Assembly: GCA_030038695.1 (NCBI GenBank)
Contig: JASHSN010000246.1
Location: 1 to 8,481, forward strand
Source: Nitrososphaeraceae archaeon
Lineage (GTDB): Archaea; Thermoproteota; Nitrososphaeria; Nitrososphaerales; Nitrososphaeraceae
Direction of reading: 5' to 3'
DNA: 8,481 nucleotides
Below are positions 6,209 through 8,481 of the stretch, piece after piece; positions within the stretch are counted from its first letter, which is position 1, and each line of letters begins with the position of its first letter. The notes beneath the pieces were generated by a model. That model was not told the origin of the DNA, ran no database searches, and was given only the letters and a program-made list of their open reading frames with translations. Made by a program: the position numbers and the translations under genes.

Positions 6209-6736
6209 ATGAGTAGAGTAGAAAAGGAAGAGTGTGTAATCCGACTTTACAATGAGAATAAATCGACAAGGGAAATTGCCAAAATTATGCACATGTCCTT
6301 TAGTAGTATCGCGGCTATAACAAAGAAAGTAAGGTTGGAAGCAGATCGAAAAAGAGGCCAACTAGAAGAAGATGAGGATATTAAATCAAAATCAAAAACT
6401 ACCCAAGCCATCAAACTATTTTCGGAGCTCAAAACGCCTGTAGAAGTAGCAATTGCGTTAGATCTTCCTGCTGCTCAAGTACAGGCGATATATCAAGAAT
6501 ATTGGGAACTTGATGGCATGGGCAGGCTAGCCCAAATATACGAAGAAGCCAAATATGATCTTCATGACCTATTGGCGTTACACAGAACAGTAAAAGGTCT
6601 AGGAATGGAAAAACACGATATAAAGCCTCTATTACCTGTCAATTCTGAAGGAAGAATGGCACCAACGGAAGTCGAAAAAAATGTCATTCAAGGAACTTAC
6701 ATTTTACGAAAGCAGAGACGTTTTCGGTTTGTTTAG
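6209..6736 (+). CDS. Helix-turn-helix protein, probably truncated
   Basis: This is a probable DNA-binding protein of a type that is abundant in Nitrososphaerales. Residues about 10-41 form a helix-turn-helix: V-I-R-L-Y-N-E-N-K-S-T-R-E-I-A-K-I-M, then S-F-S-S-I-A-A-I-T-K-K-V. An acidic linker and a second conserved block follow (K-T-T-Q-A-I-K-L-F-S-E-L-K-T-P-V, A-L-D-L-P, Y-Q-E-Y-W-E-L), resembling another HTH-like unit. In relatives I know, the part after G-M-E-K-H-D-I is a long coiled coil. Here it is replaced by about 37 different residues, so the protein is shorter (175 aa) than usual. ATG 6209 is preferred over TTG 6191 from TATA spacing. The last 56 bp overlap the next frame through an A7 tract (6675-6681). 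It probably heads the unit with the GHKL gene. Confidence 0.75.
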   Translation: MSRVEKEECVIRLYNENKSTREIAKIMHMSFSSIAAITKKVRLEADRKRGQLEEDEDIKSKSKTTQAIKLFSELKTPVEVAIALDLPAAQVQAIYQEYWELDGMGRLAQIYEEAKYDLHDLLALHRTVKGLGMEKHDIKPLLPVNSEGRMAPTEVEKNVIQGTYILRKQRRFRFV

Positions 6737-6866
6737 TCCAACCGGTGCGCTAAATTGTTATGACTGCGCTTTACGTATGCTTGAAGGTAACGTAGGCATA
6801 GCATGTTATTTACGTAAAGGGTGCGGAAGGACATTCCAACATGTGCTTAGAAAAATCCACAAATAA
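6681..6866 (+). CDS. Zinc-ribbon-like ORF, possibly the end of the HTH gene
   Basis: This 61-aa frame carries four cysteines in the order N-C-Y-D-C ... A-C-Y-L-R-K-G-C-G-R-T-F, a zinc-ribbon-like arrangement (CxxC, then C-x5-C), followed by a basic tail Q-H-V-L-R-K-I-H-K. It overlaps the HTH frame by 56 bp. Loss of one A from the A7 tract at 6675-6681 would fuse the two into one protein of about 220 aa with an N-terminal HTH and a C-terminal zinc ribbon. No Shine-Dalgarno is visible before ATG 6681, which supports the fusion or a frameshift. Alternatively it is a short separate gene. It ends 31 bp before the GHKL gene and is likely on the same transcript. Confidence 0.5.
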   Translation: MSFKELTFYESRDVFGLFSPTGALNCYDCALRMLEGNVGIACYLRKGCGRTFQHVLRKIHK

Positions 6867-6881
6867 TCTAGGAATATAAAC

Positions 6882-6887
6882 GGAGGT
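6882..6887 (+). promoter_or_regulatory. Strong Shine-Dalgarno for the GHKL gene
   Basis: GGAGGT lies 10 nt before ATG 6898. It is the best ribosome-binding site in the window. Most other genes here look leaderless, so this one is probably translated from within a longer mRNA. Confidence 0.6.
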
Positions 6888-6897
6888 AGTTAATTAA

Positions 6898-7749
6898 ATG
6901 GGTAAAAATTTACCGATTGATCTTGCCGAAACCCTTAACAATTTTCTAGGAAGCTATGAAGACGACCACAGAGATGTCTTAATATTCGAAGCAATATCGA
7001 ACGCAATCGATGCTAAAGCAAATACTGTCCACATTACGCTACAGAAGCGAGATGACCGTAGAGGTTTTTATATTGAATTTTATGATAATGGCCCTGGTAT
7101 GACAAGTCAGCAATTCAAAAAATATTATACTGTTTCTTTCTCTCAAAAACAAAAAGGAGAAGGTATTGGATTTGCGGGTGTAGGTGCAAAAATATTTTTG
7201 ATTGCAAAGGACGATTCAGAAATCATCACTGTCACGCGGGGTCCAGACGGTATCTTTGCATCCAGAATGTATGGAACAGGAAATGATATCGGATATGATG
7301 ATTCTCCAAAGTCACGCGAGGAGATACTTGGCAGTAGTGGTATACTAAAGAGAGACACATTCAAAAATAAGGGGACCTGGTATCAGGTAGGACTAACTGA
7401 AAATGAATATTATTATTTCCGCAATAATCTGACGAGGATACTGCAACTTTGGTTCAATTATGCTATCTTGCATAATTCACCCAAAATATACATTAATGGT
7501 GAAAAAATTAAACCTCTTATCCTAGGGAAAAAAGAAAAGCATCTACTTCATTATAAGAGACATAATATAGCATGTTATTTTTATTATGATTGCAATGAAA
7601 ACGAATTAGCAGACGAAAATAGACACAGAGTTTACAACGTATTTGGGAAGAGAATCAGGAATGATCGTGTTAATTTCGAAGAGGAGATAGTAGATCATCA
7701 GAGGCGTAAGGTTTTTTGCATCGTGGATGTTAGCATATTAGCTTGTTGA
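6898..7749 (+). CDS. GHKL (HATPase_c) ATPase, 283 aa, probably C-terminally truncated
   Basis: This is an ATP-binding protein of the Hsp90/MutL/MORC/TopoVI-B superfamily. The N-box is F-E-A-I-S-N-A-I-D-A (catalytic Glu 31, Asn 35, Asp 38), G1 is D-N-G-P-G-M (63-68), and the G2 lid is K-G-E-G-I-G-F-A-G-V-G-A-K (86-98). The lid resembles MORC-like and TopoVI-B-like members rather than histidine kinases. Residues from about 190 (P-K-I-Y-I-N-G-E-K-I, then Y-N-V-F-G-K-R-I-R-N) look like the ribosomal-S5-type transducer domain that follows the ATPase fold in these proteins. It has no kinase or receiver parts. It stops soon after V-D-V-S-I-L-A, where longer relatives continue. The start is fixed by the Shine-Dalgarno and lies 31 bp after the zinc-ribbon frame. 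The product likely dimerises on ATP. The partner is unknown. Confidence 0.85.
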   Translation: MGKNLPIDLAETLNNFLGSYEDDHRDVLIFEAISNAIDAKANTVHITLQKRDDRRGFYIEFYDNGPGMTSQQFKKYYTVSFSQKQKGEGIGFAGVGAKIFLIAKDDSEIITVTRGPDGIFASRMYGTGNDIGYDDSPKSREEILGSSGILKRDTFKNKGTWYQVGLTENEYYYFRNNLTRILQLWFNYAILHNSPKIYINGEKIKPLILGKKEKHLLHYKRHNIACYFYYDCNENELADENRHRVYNVFGKRIRNDRVNFEEEIVDHQRRKVFCIVDVSILAC

Positions 7750-7847
7750 AGACATTGTGGGACATAGTAGCACAGGTTAGAGAAACTCCACGAAACGATA
7801 GTAAACTTAGACAAGTGTACTATCGTTTATTATGGACTATAATCTAG
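7743..7847 (+). pseudogene. Short ORF with a Spo11/Top6A-like LRQVYY motif
   Basis: Starting at TTG 7743 or 7746, overlapping the GHKL stop (TGA 7747-7749), this 33-34 residue frame reads K-T-L-W-D-I-V-A-Q-V-R-E-T-P, then N-D-S-K-L-R-Q-V-Y-Y-R-L-L-W, and ends at TAG 7845. L-R-x-x-Y-Y is the form of the catalytic-tyrosine motif in Top6A/Spo11 winged-helix domains, and a GHKL ATPase directly upstream is the order seen for Top6B/Top6A pairs. The match is one short motif, so the call is tentative. The rest of such a protein (winged helix, Toprim) is absent. The other reading is that this is the frameshifted C-terminus of the GHKL gene itself. A strong hairpin (7793-7828) lies within it. Confidence 0.35.
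7793..7828. repeat. Near-perfect 36-nt hairpin
   Basis: AAACGATAGT (7793-7802) pairs perfectly with ACTATCGTTT (7819-7828). Pairing continues inward (7803 with 7818, one A/G mismatch, then ACTT with AAGT) to an AGAC tetraloop at 7809-7812: 15 of 16 positions are paired. It lies just after the GHKL stop and inside the short ORF. It has no T-run directly after it, so it is not a typical terminator. It may be a processing site, a replication or recombination site, or chance in a coding remnant. Confidence 0.6.
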
Positions 7848-7865
7848 ATACTGATCATAGCTGAT

Positions 7866-8419
7866 ATGCAAATGACCTGGGTAGTGGTGATTGTTGTTTG
7901 TTTGAGCATCACACTTTTTGAAGTATTTCCAGAGAGGTCCATTTGGTCAATTCCTGTCAGAGAGGTAGACGAGCATATGATCGCTGTTCCGACCTCAGGA
8001 GGCTTGACTTTACTGAGGCAAAAACAGGAAATACATACCACCAAAGAACAGGAACGATTTTGGAAGAGAATATTGATTGTAGATGACAATCCTGATATGA
8101 CTTGGACTTTCAAGAAAATACTAGAAGATAGCAATGTCGAAGCGAACAAGAGAATCGAAGTATATACGTCAAACAATCCTGTCGTAGCATTGTCAGAATT
8201 TAAACCGAATTTCTATGACCTTCTTTTGGTCGACATCAACATGCCACGCATGAACGGATTTCAATTGGTTGAAAAAATATTGGCTGTTTCATGTCTTCTG
8301 GAGAAATAAACCAAGAGGCGCTACGAGAGATATATCCAACAAGGCAGGAAGGATGCTTTATCAGAAAGCCAGTCACCAGGGATTATTTCATCAAACGAAT
8401 TAGGTCAGAATTGGATTAG
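7866..8419 (+). pseudogene. Response regulator receiver protein with an internal deletion
   Basis: This is a phosphorelay receiver-domain protein. The open frame from ATG 7866 shows R-I-L-I-V-D-D-N-P-D (acidic pair Asp 73/74) and L-L-L-V-D-I-N-M-P-R-M-N-G-F with the phosphoacceptor Asp 123, then runs off as A-V-S-C-L-L-E-K and TAA 8307-8309. One frame over, from about 8285, the rest of the domain is present: C-F-M-S-S-G-E-I-N-Q-E-A-L, then G-C-F-I-R-K-P-V-T with the conserved Lys, ending TAG 8417-8419. About six or seven residues of strand 4 (normally between the helix ending in I-L and the C-F-M-S-S block) are missing, so a short out-of-frame deletion is inferred near 8277-8287. The first 37 residues include a hydrophobic stretch unusual for this family. 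ATG 7977 is an alternative start. Confidence 0.8.
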
Positions 8420-8481
8420 GCGTTCCACACCATCATCCCTCTGCCCTCGCAATTGCTGGGATTTCGGTATATCCTGCAGTC
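8420..8481. other. Window end, no feature seen
   Basis: These 62 bases hold no gene. The last 12 (8470-8481) repeat 5837-5848 exactly, but a match of that length is expected by chance in a window of this size. Confidence 0.4.

Noticed and set aside
7844..8176. Minus-strand open frame of 110 codons
   Set aside because: It is antisense to the response regulator, whose receiver motifs are clear on the plus strand.
5837..8481. 12-bp direct repeat TATCCTGCAGTC at 5837-5848 and 8470-8481, possibly element ends
   Set aside because: One or two exact 12-bp matches are expected by chance in a window this size, and no integrase, transposase or further flanking identity is seen. The second copy touches the window edge, so extension cannot be tested here.

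Overview
The window looks like a piece of accessory chromosome from an AT-rich ammonia-oxidising archaeon (class Nitrososphaeria, probably order Nitrososphaerales). This is inference from protein content: a membrane-anchored PsbP-like protein with many N-X-S/T sequons, a helix-turn-helix protein of the 'N-E-N-K-S-T-R-E-I-A' type, a response regulator with the 'F-M-S-S-G-E' and 'F-I-R-K-P-V' signatures, and a primase/PriX-like C-terminal domain. Several starts lie 24-34 nt after a TATA-like box, as expected for archaeal leaderless or short-leader transcripts. No rRNA, tRNA, CRISPR array or recognisable transposase was seen.

Layout. Positions 1-514 hold no convincing gene except an internally deleted second copy of the PsbP-like gene (341-514). 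Positions 703-1208 carry two small minus-strand genes: a secreted 85-aa protein with its own TATA box and terminator, and a 49-aa protein behind a TATA box and a perfect 8-bp dyad. Positions 1363-2052 hold the intact PsbP-like gene. From 2132 to 4619 almost every gene is broken: an antibiotic-biosynthesis-monooxygenase (ABM) membrane protein (frameshift), a short-chain dehydrogenase (in-frame stop plus frameshift), the C-terminal part of an AAA+ ATPase (minus) abutting the C-terminal part of a primase/PriX-like replication protein (plus, frameshift), and an unrecognised minus-strand gene with two compensating frameshifts. Positions 4687-5627 form a two-gene plus-strand unit of unknown function, the second gene broken at a G5 tract and once more near its end. 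A small Cys-rich minus-strand gene follows (5867-6007).

Positions 6209-7847 look like one transcription unit: an HTH protein, an overlapping zinc-ribbon-like reading frame joined to it through an A7 tract, and a GHKL ATPase with a good Shine-Dalgarno. The GHKL stop overlaps a short reading frame containing L-R-Q-V-Y-Y, which resembles the catalytic-tyrosine motif of Spo11/Top6A proteins. Last is a response regulator whose receiver domain has lost a short segment.

How the parts work together: most of the window reads as a decaying accessory region, possibly the scar of an integrated element (the replication-protein and AAA+ remnants). The HTH / zinc / GHKL / short-ORF cluster is the best candidate for a coherent but undescribed system. 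The number of single-base frameshifts, two of them in homopolymers, means that sequencing or assembly error must be excluded before any individual gene is called dead.
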